Position numbers and translations under genes: made by a program. Shown here piece by piece: positions 45,466-53,787 of a stretch of 64,000 bases of DNA. The DNA is from JACQFZ01 sp045810625 (lineage in GTDB: Bacteria > Pseudomonadota > Gammaproteobacteria > Acidiferrobacterales > Sulfurifustaceae), in the NCBI GenBank assembly GCA_045810625.1, contig JBJMVQ010000044.1, positions 1 through 64,000 of the forward strand. Direction: 5' to 3'. The number at the start of each line of letters is the position of its first letter. Positions within the stretch are counted from its first letter, which is position 1. The notes beneath the pieces were generated by a model. It saw only the letters and a list, made by a program, of their open reading frames with translations. It had not been told where the DNA came from and did no database searches.

Positions 45466-47612
45466 ACGGCGCGCCGCTCCCCGGCCACCGGATGGACCAG
45501 GTTCTTGCCGAGCTTCTGATATTCGCGGCGCGTCGCGCGCAGCAGGTGCTCGCGGGTGATGGCCGTGCCGTCGGCCGCCGCGAGATGCGCCGCCGCGAGC
45601 ACGGTGTTGCGGATGTTGCCGCCCGAGAGCCGGTATTCGCGCGCGAACCAGGCGAGGTCGACATCGTCGCCGCGCGGCGCGCGCGGCGGCCAGAGCTTCT
45701 CCCACAGCCGGACGCGCTCGGGCTCTTCGGGAAACGGAAAGTTGACGGTGAACGTCAAGCGCCGGGAGAAGGCTTCATCGAGGTTCTGCTTCAGGTTGGT
45801 CGCGAGGATCGCGAGGCCGTCGAACTGTTCCATCTTTTGCAGCAAGTACGCGATCTCGATGTTCGCGTAGCGATCGTGCGCGTCCTTCACCTCGGAACGT
45901 TTGCCGAAGAGCGCGTCGGCCTCGTCGAAGAACAGCACCGCGTTCGCGTTCTCCGCCGCGGCGAACACGCGATCGAGGTTCTTCTCGGTCTCGCCGATGT
46001 ATTTGCTGACGATGCCGGCGAGATCGATGCGATAGAGATCCAGGCCCAGCTCGCGCGCCAGCGCTTCCGCGGACAGCGTCTTGCCGGTGCCGGAGGAGCC
46101 GACGAAGAGCGCGGTCACGCCGGTCGCGCGCGCGTGCACGCTGCCCTCGGCCCATTCGCGCCCGACGGTGTCGCGCGTCGCGACCCGCGCGCAGATCTCG
46201 CGCAACTGCGCCTGCACCTCCGCCGGCACGACGAGCGAATCGAAGTCCGCGCGCGGCGTGATGCGCTGCGCCATGCGCGCAAGCTCAGTACCGCATTGAC
46301 GGCGCACGGCGGCGGCGAGCTCGCGATAGCCGATCCGCGCCGTGTCGGCGGCGAGCGCCAACGCGTGCGCTTCGGCCGCGGCCTGCTCGATTTGCGCGAC
46401 GCTCAAGGAAAAGCGCGTAGCGATGCGCGCTTCGCTCTCTTCATCGAGCGGCATATCGCGCGCCGCGAGCGCGCGCCGCCAGACGGCGCGCCGCAGGCTT
46501 GCCGATGGATAGCCCAATTCGACGCGTAGCAGCGGCAGCGCCGCCGCGTGCACCGGCGGCAGCGGCGCGGTGCAGGCGAGCACGGCGTCGCACGCCGATG
46601 CACCAAGCATTTCAAACAGCACGCGCAACAACTGCGGGTCGCGCTGTTCCAGCCGGGCAACGCCGTGCACGTACACCATGGCGCGAAAGAGCGTCGCCGC
46701 GGAGCGCGCGCGCCGCAGCAGCAGGCGCAGCTCGGCGAGCTCACTTGCGTCGCGCAGATCGAGCACGAGCAGCCTTTCACCGCGCTCGCAGGCGAGCGCT
46801 TGGGCGAGCGCGTACTTGCCCGCGCCGTGCGGGCCGTGCAGCAGCAGGCGCAACGGCGGCGCGGCCCGCGCGGCGTGGCGCAGCAGCGCTCGGGTCGCGG
46901 GTTCGAGCGGCAACTGATCGAGGTCCGTGCGCGGCGGGGTCACCAGGCGTGCGCACTCCCCGACGTAGGCGGCGACATCGGCATCGCCGAGCAACCATTG
47001 ACGCCACAACTCATCGACGCGCCACGCGCGCGCCAAGGCCGGCGTGTCGGCGCCGCTCTGCGCGAGGAAGACCCCGGCGCGCAGCAGCGGCGCCGCCGAA
47101 TGAAAGCGCGAGCACACGACGACGCGCTCGGCGGCGCTGCGCGCGAGCAGGTTCGCGATCAGATCGAGCGTCGGCCGTTTGCGCGCGATGTCGTCGTGCA
47201 AATAGCCGTAGATGCGCTCGTACCGCAGGTCGAGATCGGGCGCGAGCACGATCAGGAGCGCCGCCAAATCGACATTCGTGAGCCGAAAGCCCGCGGCCAA
47301 GCGCGCGGCGCGCGAAAATCGGCGCAGCGCGCAAGCGAGCAGATCGGCGACGCCGCCATCGTCCGCGGTGAAAAACGCCGCGAAGCGCTCGTCTTTCAGC
47401 AGACGCTGCACATCGGCTGGCTCGAGGTGCATACCGCGCCACGGATCGAGCAGCGTCGCCGGCCCGAGCGCGCGCGCTTGCCGTTCCACCGCGATCGTCA
47501 ACACGCGGTCGAGAGCGCCGAGCGCGTCGGCGAGCGCAATCGCATCGTCGATGGGCGCCGTCGGTTTTTTTGGCGGACGCTGTTTTTTGGCGCTACTCAC
47601 GGGGTCCTCCAC
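45462..47612 (-). CDS. CIS AAA+ ATPase (Afp15/Pvc15-like) with degenerate N-terminal P-loop
   Basis: 716 residues. The C-terminal AAA+ module has Walker A GSSGTGKT, Walker B VLFFDEADALFG, and KRSEVKDAHDRYAN and ATNLKQNLDEAFSRRL motifs; Afp15-type ATPases serve in particle assembly or cargo loading. The N-terminal half has a second P-loop-like sequence GPHGAGKYALAQALA in which Ser/Thr after Lys is Tyr, so that site is probably inactive. The gene is second in the operon, 30 bp after DUF3467, with its stop overlapping the first DUF4157 gene. Confidence 0.9.
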   Translation of the reverse strand: MEDPVSSAKKQRPPKKPTAPIDDAIALADALGALDRVLTIAVERQARALGPATLLDPWRGMHLEPADVQRLLKDERFAAFFTADDGGVADLLACALRRFSRAARLAAGFRLTNVDLAALLIVLAPDLDLRYERIYGYLHDDIARKRPTLDLIANLLARSAAERVVVCSRFHSAAPLLRAGVFLAQSGADTPALARAWRVDELWRQWLLGDADVAAYVGECARLVTPPRTDLDQLPLEPATRALLRHAARAAPPLRLLLHGPHGAGKYALAQALACERGERLLVLDLRDASELAELRLLLRRARSAATLFRAMVYVHGVARLEQRDPQLLRVLFEMLGASACDAVLACTAPLPPVHAAALPLLRVELGYPSASLRRAVWRRALAARDMPLDEESEARIATRFSLSVAQIEQAAAEAHALALAADTARIGYRELAAAVRRQCGTELARMAQRITPRADFDSLVVPAEVQAQLREICARVATRDTVGREWAEGSVHARATGVTALFVGSSGTGKTLSAEALARELGLDLYRIDLAGIVSKYIGETEKNLDRVFAAAENANAVLFFDEADALFGKRSEVKDAHDRYANIEIAYLLQKMEQFDGLAILATNLKQNLDEAFSRRLTFTVNFPFPEEPERVRLWEKLWPPRAPRGDDVDLAWFAREYRLSGGNIRNTVLAAAHLAAADGTAITREHLLRATRREYQKLGKNLVHPVAGERRAV

Positions 47613-47642
47613 GCTGAGACCACGTTGGAAACGAGATGAAGC

Positions 47643-47891
47643 TCATGTGCCGGCGTCCGGGTCGGGAATCGGACCGTGCTCGCTTTCATAGCGCGCGACC
47701 GCCTGTTGCAGCGTTTGCAGCATCGCTTTGGCGTACACGGGCGCGGTCACCACGCGCACGCTGGTGCTTTCCCGGCCGTTGGCGTCGTACGACTGGCCAA
47801 AATCCAGCACGAACTCGTACGCGTTGTAGCCGACGACCAAAAAATTCGCGTAGTACGCTTCGGGTGGACGCTCATCGGAATCGCTCGCCAT
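47643..47891 (-). CDS. DUF3467 family protein, first gene of the CIS operon
   Basis: 82 residues from the ATG at 47891; the frame extends to 48002 but the sigma-54 start site predicted near 47925 makes 47891 the natural start. YYANFLVVGYNAYEFVLDFGQSY and VVTAPVYAKAMLQTLQQAVARYE match DUF3467, a small protein of unknown function, often gene-regulatory or phage-related in context. No clear ribosome binding site. Its head position suggests an early or regulatory part in particle production. Confidence 0.82.
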   Translation of the reverse strand: MASDSDERPPEAYYANFLVVGYNAYEFVLDFGQSYDANGRESTSVRVVTAPVYAKAMLQTLQQAVARYESEHGPIPDPDAGT

Positions 47892-47934
47892 GTCGGAATT
47901 CGAAGGCGCTGTTCGTTGCTCGACGCGCTTGAAT

Positions 47935-47950
47935 AGCAATCGCCATGCCA
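47935..47950 (-). promoter_or_regulatory. Sigma-54 promoter of the CIS operon
   Basis: Minus strand reads TGGCATG-GCGA-TTGCT, which fits the -24/-12 consensus TGGCACG-N4-TTGCW with one mismatch (T for C). Start of transcription would be near 47925, 34 nt before the DUF3467 ATG. The sigma-54 activator gene next door (48235-49632) supports the call. Confidence 0.85.
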
Positions 47951-48022
47951 CGCGCCGAAGCGCGCGCTTATTGCGCGAAATCGGCGCACAGCCGGACGCC
48001 ACGCGCCGCGAAATCGAAGCGG

Positions 48023-48143
48023 TGTAACAATCGTTGTTACATTCGCGCGAGTCGTCGGTTAGGCGAGAAGCATGAAGGCTCGGAAGCGCTCGAATCGCGC
48101 GCGTTGTTACATCGCGCGTTACAGAGCGAGTTGCACTGTTACA
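48023..48143. promoter_or_regulatory. Candidate enhancer sites for the sigma-54 activator
   Basis: TGTAACAATCGTTGTTACA (48023-48041) is a palindrome with 8-bp arms and 3-bp centre. TGTTACA occurs again at 48105-48111 and 48137-48143, with GTTACA at 48118-48123. They lie about 75-195 bp upstream of the sigma-54 promoter, the usual distance for activator binding. The activator's own site preference is unknown. No gene is called in 47892-48234. Confidence 0.65.
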
Positions 48144-48234
48144 GGTTTACGAACCGGACCGCGGCGGGCGCCGCGGCCTCGGCGAGGGACAAGCGCGGAC
48201 AGACGTCTAGCGCCGACGGGAACGCGAGCGACGT

Positions 48235-49632
48235 TCAGCCCTCGCGCCGGCGCGTCTTCGTGAGCGGCGGGGGGCGGCGCGATTGCAACAGGTTGTACTT
48301 GGTCATCTTGCGGTACAGCGTCATGCGCGACCATTGCAACTGCTTGGCCGCATCGCTCTTGTTCCAGCGCGTCGCGGTGAGCACCGCGAGGACGCGTTCG
48401 CGTTCCGATTCGGCCGACGGCGCCGAAGCCGCCCGGCGGCGCAGGTACTCCGGCAAGTCATCGATGCCGATGTCGCCCGCCGGCGGATCGATGAAGATCG
48501 CCTCCACGACGTTGCGCAACTCGCGCACGTTTCCCGGCCAATCGTAGTGCAGCAGGCATTGCCAGGCGTCGTGCGAAACGTTGCGCGCGCTCGTTCCGAG
48601 GCGGCGGCTGAATTCCGCCACATGATGCTGGAACAGCGGCACCACGTCTTCCTTGCGCTCGCGCAGCGGCGCCAGGTGAATGCGGGCGACATTCAGCCGG
48701 AAGTAGAGATCGCTGCGGAAGCGGCTGTCGCGCATCAGGCTCTCCGGCTCGCGATTGGTCGCCGCGACGATGCGTACGTTCACCGGCACCGCGCGCCGGG
48801 CCCCGAGCGGCAGCACTTCGCGCGATTCGATCGCGCGCAGCAGCTTCGCTTGCGCATACGGCGTCATCTCGCCGATTTCATCGAGCATGACGGTGCCGCC
48901 GGCGGCGAGCTGCAGGCGGCCGGGATACGCCTTGTGCGCTCCGGTGAAGGCGCCGCGCTCGTAGCCGAACAGCTCGCTCTCGAGCAGATTGTCCGGCAGC
49001 GCCGCGCAATTGATGCAGATCAGCGGCCGGTCCCGGCGCGCGCTCATTTCGTGCAGAAGCTCCGTCACGAGCTCTTTGCCGGTACCGGTTTCGCCCGTGA
49101 TGAGCACGTTGCTGCTCGTTTGTGCGACCTTCAGCAGGAACTGCTTCATCGATCGCGTCGCTTGGCTTGCGCCGATGAACCGCTCCATGCGCAGGTCGGC
49201 CGGCGCCGCACGCGTCGATTCTCCCGGCGCCGGCAGCCGGCGCTCGATGCAGCCAAGCAGCTCTTCCGAACAGGCGGATCGACGGACGTAGTCCGTGATA
49301 CCCGCGCGCAAGGCGGTAATCGCGAGGTCTTCCGAGCTGGCACGCGGCACGAAAATCACCGGACATTCGTACGGAAGCGCGCGTATTCGTTCCGTGATCC
49401 GGCGCACATCGCCCGCCGGATCTCCGAACTCGCCGAGCACCACGAGCGGCGGCCGGCGATTCGCCAAAACGGTCAACGCCGCGTCCGCACTCTGCGCGGC
49501 GGCGGTCGTCCAGCCGCGCCGGCTTAGATCGGCGCACACGCTGAGAATGAAAGCAGGATCTGAATCGGCTACTAGTACCGGGTCCGGGGTGGCGTCGAGC
49601 GAAATGTCCGCGATGGCATCCTTTGTGTTCAT
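48235..49632 (-). CDS. Sigma-54-dependent transcriptional activator with degenerate receiver
   Basis: 465 residues from the ATG at 49632 (AAGGAG 8 bp upstream). N-terminal receiver-like domain: the acidic pair ADSDP is present, but the phospho-Asp site reads VVLGEFG (Gly67) and the conserved Lys is Arg118, so phosphorylation is unlikely. AAA+ domain: GETGTGKE (180-187), GAFTGA sigma-54 contact loop (227-232), Walker B VMLDEIG (248-254). The C-terminus is a Fis-type helix-turn-helix (WNKSDAAKQLQWSRMTLYRK). The pseudo-receiver implies control by protein binding or level. It probably activates the CIS operon, whose promoter is 285 bp downstream of its stop. Confidence 0.93.
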   Translation of the reverse strand: MNTKDAIADISLDATPDPVLVADSDPAFILSVCADLSRRGWTTAAAQSADAALTVLANRRPPLVVLGEFGDPAGDVRRITERIRALPYECPVIFVPRASSEDLAITALRAGITDYVRRSACSEELLGCIERRLPAPGESTRAAPADLRMERFIGASQATRSMKQFLLKVAQTSSNVLITGETGTGKELVTELLHEMSARRDRPLICINCAALPDNLLESELFGYERGAFTGAHKAYPGRLQLAAGGTVMLDEIGEMTPYAQAKLLRAIESREVLPLGARRAVPVNVRIVAATNREPESLMRDSRFRSDLYFRLNVARIHLAPLRERKEDVVPLFQHHVAEFSRRLGTSARNVSHDAWQCLLHYDWPGNVRELRNVVEAIFIDPPAGDIGIDDLPEYLRRRAASAPSAESERERVLAVLTATRWNKSDAAKQLQWSRMTLYRKMTKYNLLQSRRPPPLTKTRRREG

Positions 49633-49985
49633 TCCAGGCTCCTTCGTGGTGCCTTCCAAACGCTCGGAGGGAAACCGCAAGCGCAACGCGTCAGCGTAAA
49701 CCACGCCGGCAAGTACGGTGAAGCGAGAATTTGTCGCCGACGCCACTGGCAGGAAAATGGTCTTCCGTGATCGACGGTCAACACTCAGCAAGTCCAAGGC
49801 GCTCAATGGCAGTTGGGTGCGAATGCCGCGATGGATCGGTAAGAAATAGCGCGGCACCGTTTTCTCCCGGCTCGAGATCGCCCGCTTCGATAGCGGCACT
49901 TCCGGGTTCGCGCCGGCTTTTCGGGTCGCTTCGACCCTGTTGAGATCGTCGAAATCCTCAGGACACCGAGCCGTCCGGCCCCGGC

Positions 49986-50038
49986 CCCCCACCCTAACCC
50001 TCCCCCGCGTCGCGGGGGAGGGAAACGGGAGGGGGCGG
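49986..50038. repeat. Dispersed GC-hairpin repeat, copy 2
   Basis: Same order as 33241-33291: CCCCCACCCTAACCC, hairpin CCCTCCCCCGCG/CGCGGGGGAGGG, GGGAGGGGGCGG. It lies just downstream of the UDP-glucuronate decarboxylase stop, where the hairpin may terminate or protect that transcript. No gene is seen in 49633-50077 otherwise. Confidence 0.8.
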
Positions 50039-50077
50039 AAAGAAATAGCTCGCGTGTACTGGCGCGCTGCGGCGCGA

Positions 50078-51067
50078 CTATGAGGCGCGACGGAATAGAC
50101 GCGCGGCGGCGGGCGTCATGAGGATGCTTTCGAAGTAGGACACCGTACGCTTCAGGCCCTCTTCCAACGCGATCGCCGGGCTCCAATCGAGCGCTTTTCG
50201 AGCCGCGGTTATATCCGGCTGGCGTTGCCGCGGATCGTCCGCCGGCAACTGTTTGAACACCAGTCGCGACGCCGATCCCGTCAGCGCAATGACCTGTTCC
50301 GCGAGCGCACGTATGGTGAATTCGGCCGGATTGCCGAGATTTATCGGGCCGGTCACTTCATCGCCGCTTTTCATCAGCCGCACGAACCCCTCGATCAGGT
50401 CATCGACATAACAAAACGACCGCGTCTGGCTGCCGTCGCCGTAGATAGTGATGTCTTCGTTCGTGAGCGCCTGCACGATGAAATTGGAAACCACGCGGCC
50501 GTCGTTCGGGTGCATGCGCGGCCCGTAGGTATTGAAAATGCGGGCGACCTTGATGCGCAGATCATGCTGGCGGTGGTAATCGAAGAACAGCGTTTCGGCG
50601 CACCGCTTTCCTTCGTCGTAACACGCTCTCGTGCCGATGGGATTGACCCTGCCCCAGTAATCTTCGCGCTGAGGATGGACGGTCGGGTCGCCATAGACCT
50701 CGCTGGTCGAAGCCTGAAAGATTTTCGCCTTGGTCCGCTTTGCCAGGCCGAGCATGTTGATCGCTCCGTGCACGCTCGTTTTGGTCGTCTGCACGGGATC
50801 GAACTGATAGTGGATCGGCGACGCCGGGCACGCGAGGTTGTAGATCTCGTCGACCTCGACGTACAGCGGAAAGCAGATGTCGTGGCGCAGCAGCTCGAAA
50901 TGCGGGTTATCGAGCAAGTGCGCGATGTTGTCCTTCGTCCCCGAAAAGAAATTGTCCAGGCAGAGGACGTCGTGACCTTCGGCGAGCAGACGCTCGCATA
51001 GATGCGATCCGAGAAAACCAGCACCACCGGTTACCAGGATCCGCCTGCGGTTTGCAACCTTTTTCAT
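50078..51067 (-). CDS. UDP-glucuronate decarboxylase
   Basis: 329 residues from the ATG at 51067 (AAGGAG 9 bp upstream). Extended SDR with GGAGFLGS, the UXS signature LACPASPIHYQFDPVQT, STSEVYGDP, and PRMHPNDGRVVSNFI. In this family UDP-glucuronic acid is converted to UDP-xylose. The catalytic motif YxxxK reads CYDEGKR, as in UXS enzymes. Supplies xylose for the surface polysaccharide locus. It is 31 bp downstream of galE on the same strand. Confidence 0.93.
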   Translation of the reverse strand: MKKVANRRRILVTGGAGFLGSHLCERLLAEGHDVLCLDNFFSGTKDNIAHLLDNPHFELLRHDICFPLYVEVDEIYNLACPASPIHYQFDPVQTTKTSVHGAINMLGLAKRTKAKIFQASTSEVYGDPTVHPQREDYWGRVNPIGTRACYDEGKRCAETLFFDYHRQHDLRIKVARIFNTYGPRMHPNDGRVVSNFIVQALTNEDITIYGDGSQTRSFCYVDDLIEGFVRLMKSGDEVTGPINLGNPAEFTIRALAEQVIALTGSASRLVFKQLPADDPRQRQPDITAARKALDWSPAIALEEGLKRTVSYFESILMTPAAARLFRRAS

Positions 51068-51098
51068 GTCGACGTTCTCCTTCTTCTTGCGACGAGCG

Positions 51099-52211
51099 TT
51101 AAAGCATCCCGCCGGTCTTAGCTGCCGATGAACCGACCGCGAGAGCATCCGGCGGTCCGGCGCCTAACACATGCGCGCTTGCAGTTTCCTCGGTCTGCGG
51201 CACGCGGCCGCCGCTGCGAGCGCTTGCGGTTCGCCCGCGCGGTTCCGGGCAGTGCCAGTTCCAGGCGCTGCCGACGATCGTCGCCAGGTCCGAGAACCGC
51301 GGCGACCAGCCGAGCATCGTGCGCGCGCGCTCGGGGCAAGCAATCAGGACCGGCGGATCGCCGGGACGGCGCGCGCTCTCCCGCACCGCGATCTTCCTGC
51401 CGGTCGTCCGGCTCACGGCGTCTATGACCTGCCGTACCGAGTGGCCCTGCCCCGTGCCCAGATTGAAGGCGGCGCTCGCGCCGCCGGCCAACAGATAATC
51501 GAGCGCGAGCACGTGCGCGGCGGCCAGATCGGAAACGTGCACGTAGTCGCGTATCGCGGTTCCATCGGGCGTGGCGTAGTCGGTGCCATACACGTCGAGT
51601 GGCGCCGCCCCGAGCGCGGCGCGCAGCGCGAGCGGAATCAAATGCGTCTCGTGACGGTGCGTCTCGCCGATCTCGCCGTCGGGATCGGCGCCGGCGGCAT
51701 TGAAATAGCGCAGCGCCACCGCGCGCAGGCCGTACGCCCGCTCGTACCAGCGCAGCGCCTTCTCGACGAACAGCTTCGACTCGCCGTAAGGGTTCACCGG
51801 GACCTGCGGATGCGCCTCGTCGATCGGCAGCGTTTGCGGCAGACCGTAGGTCGCGCAGGTCGAGGAGAAAACGAACGCGCGCACGCCGCACTCGACCGCC
51901 GCATCGAGCAGCGCGAGCGAGTTGATGACGTTGTTGTGAAAGTACTTGCGCGGCGCCTGCATCGACTCGCCGACGTACGCGTGCGCGGCGAAATGCATGA
52001 CCGCCGTGATGTCGTGCTCGCGCAGGGTCCGGCGCACGAGATCGGCGTCGCCCAGGTCGCCCTCCACCAGCGGTCCCCATTTGACTGCCGAGCGATGTCC
52101 TTCGCTGAGATTGTCCAAGACCACCGGAAGGTAGCCAGCCTGCGCCAGCGCCTTGCACGCGTGGCTCCCGACGAAACCCGCGCCGCCGGTGACGAGGACG
52201 CTACGCGTCAT
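51099..52211 (-). CDS. galE: UDP-glucose 4-epimerase
   Basis: 370 residues from the ATG at 52211; a longer frame to 52253 is possible. GGAGFVGS, SSTCATYG, NPYGESK (Tyr and Lys catalytic) and RYFNAAGADPDG are typical GalE. It interconverts UDP-glucose and UDP-galactose for glycan synthesis. The C-terminus carries about 45 extra residues (from PEPRGRTASARSGG) rich in Ala, Ser, Gly beyond the usual ~325, of no known role. Driven by the promoter at 52410-52438. Confidence 0.93.
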   Translation of the reverse strand: MTRSVLVTGGAGFVGSHACKALAQAGYLPVVLDNLSEGHRSAVKWGPLVEGDLGDADLVRRTLREHDITAVMHFAAHAYVGESMQAPRKYFHNNVINSLALLDAAVECGVRAFVFSSTCATYGLPQTLPIDEAHPQVPVNPYGESKLFVEKALRWYERAYGLRAVALRYFNAAGADPDGEIGETHRHETHLIPLALRAALGAAPLDVYGTDYATPDGTAIRDYVHVSDLAAAHVLALDYLLAGGASAAFNLGTGQGHSVRQVIDAVSRTTGRKIAVRESARRPGDPPVLIACPERARTMLGWSPRFSDLATIVGSAWNWHCPEPRGRTASARSGGRVPQTEETASAHVLGAGPPDALAVGSSAAKTGGML

Positions 52212-52409
52212 GCGCTTGGCCTCGGGGAACGCGCTTGATGTGGTCGGCGGCAAATGTCGCCGGCATGTGCGACTTGCGCGAGCGAAAGCGGACGGCTTTA
52301 AGCGGGCGGGAACCGAAAGCGCCGGCCCTACGACTCATCGACAGAACGCGATTGCAACCCGGCTCCATCCGCTGGCGCCTCGATTATTAACTAATGTCTA
52401 ACGCGACCA

Positions 52410-52438
52410 TGTATAAGCGGCAACGCCGGCTCGGTCAA
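52410..52438 (-). promoter_or_regulatory. Sigma-70 promoter of the galE-uxs operon
   Basis: Minus-strand TTGACC (52433-52438), 17 bp, TATACA (52410-52415). Start of transcription near 52403, about 190 nt before galE; the long leader is unexplained and shows no clear riboswitch. Confidence 0.65.
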
Positions 52439-52623
52439 TCGGAAACACACCGCTGCGCCGCACGAAACACTAACGAAGCAACGGCCATTTCGCCCGCGGG
52501 GCTACATGGAAAAAATTCCGCGCCGCTCCGCTTCGCTTCTCCGCGTGCGTTCGATGTCGATGAGGTCGCGTTGTGGCGGTGATTACCGCACTTCGATCAG
52601 CGCTTCTCGCGGCGTGTGCGCTA

Positions 52624-52654
52624 TTGACACGCCGATCGGTACTCCGCGTAATTA
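52624..52654 (+). promoter_or_regulatory. Sigma-70 promoter of the 52685 epimerase
   Basis: TTGACA (52624-52629) and TAATTA (52649-52654), 19 bp apart (or GTAATT at 18 bp). Leader of about 25 nt. The -35 is perfect, the -10 weak. Confidence 0.55.
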
Positions 52655-52684
52655 AACGCAACACCGACACGATCGAAACAAACT

Positions 52685-53749
<1,065 letters not shown>

Positions 53750-53787
53750 CGCGCGCGGCCGGCGAGCGCGACAGCCGGCGCGGGTTG

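Noticed and set aside
16690..47891. Type VI secretion system
   Set aside because: PAAR, spike, gp25 and sheath occur in both, but there are no TssJ, TssL, TssM or ClpV genes, and DUF4157, Pvc16 and Afp15-type genes point to an eCIS-like particle.
16690..47891. Active prophage
   Set aside because: No capsid, portal, terminase, lysis or replication genes accompany the tail genes.
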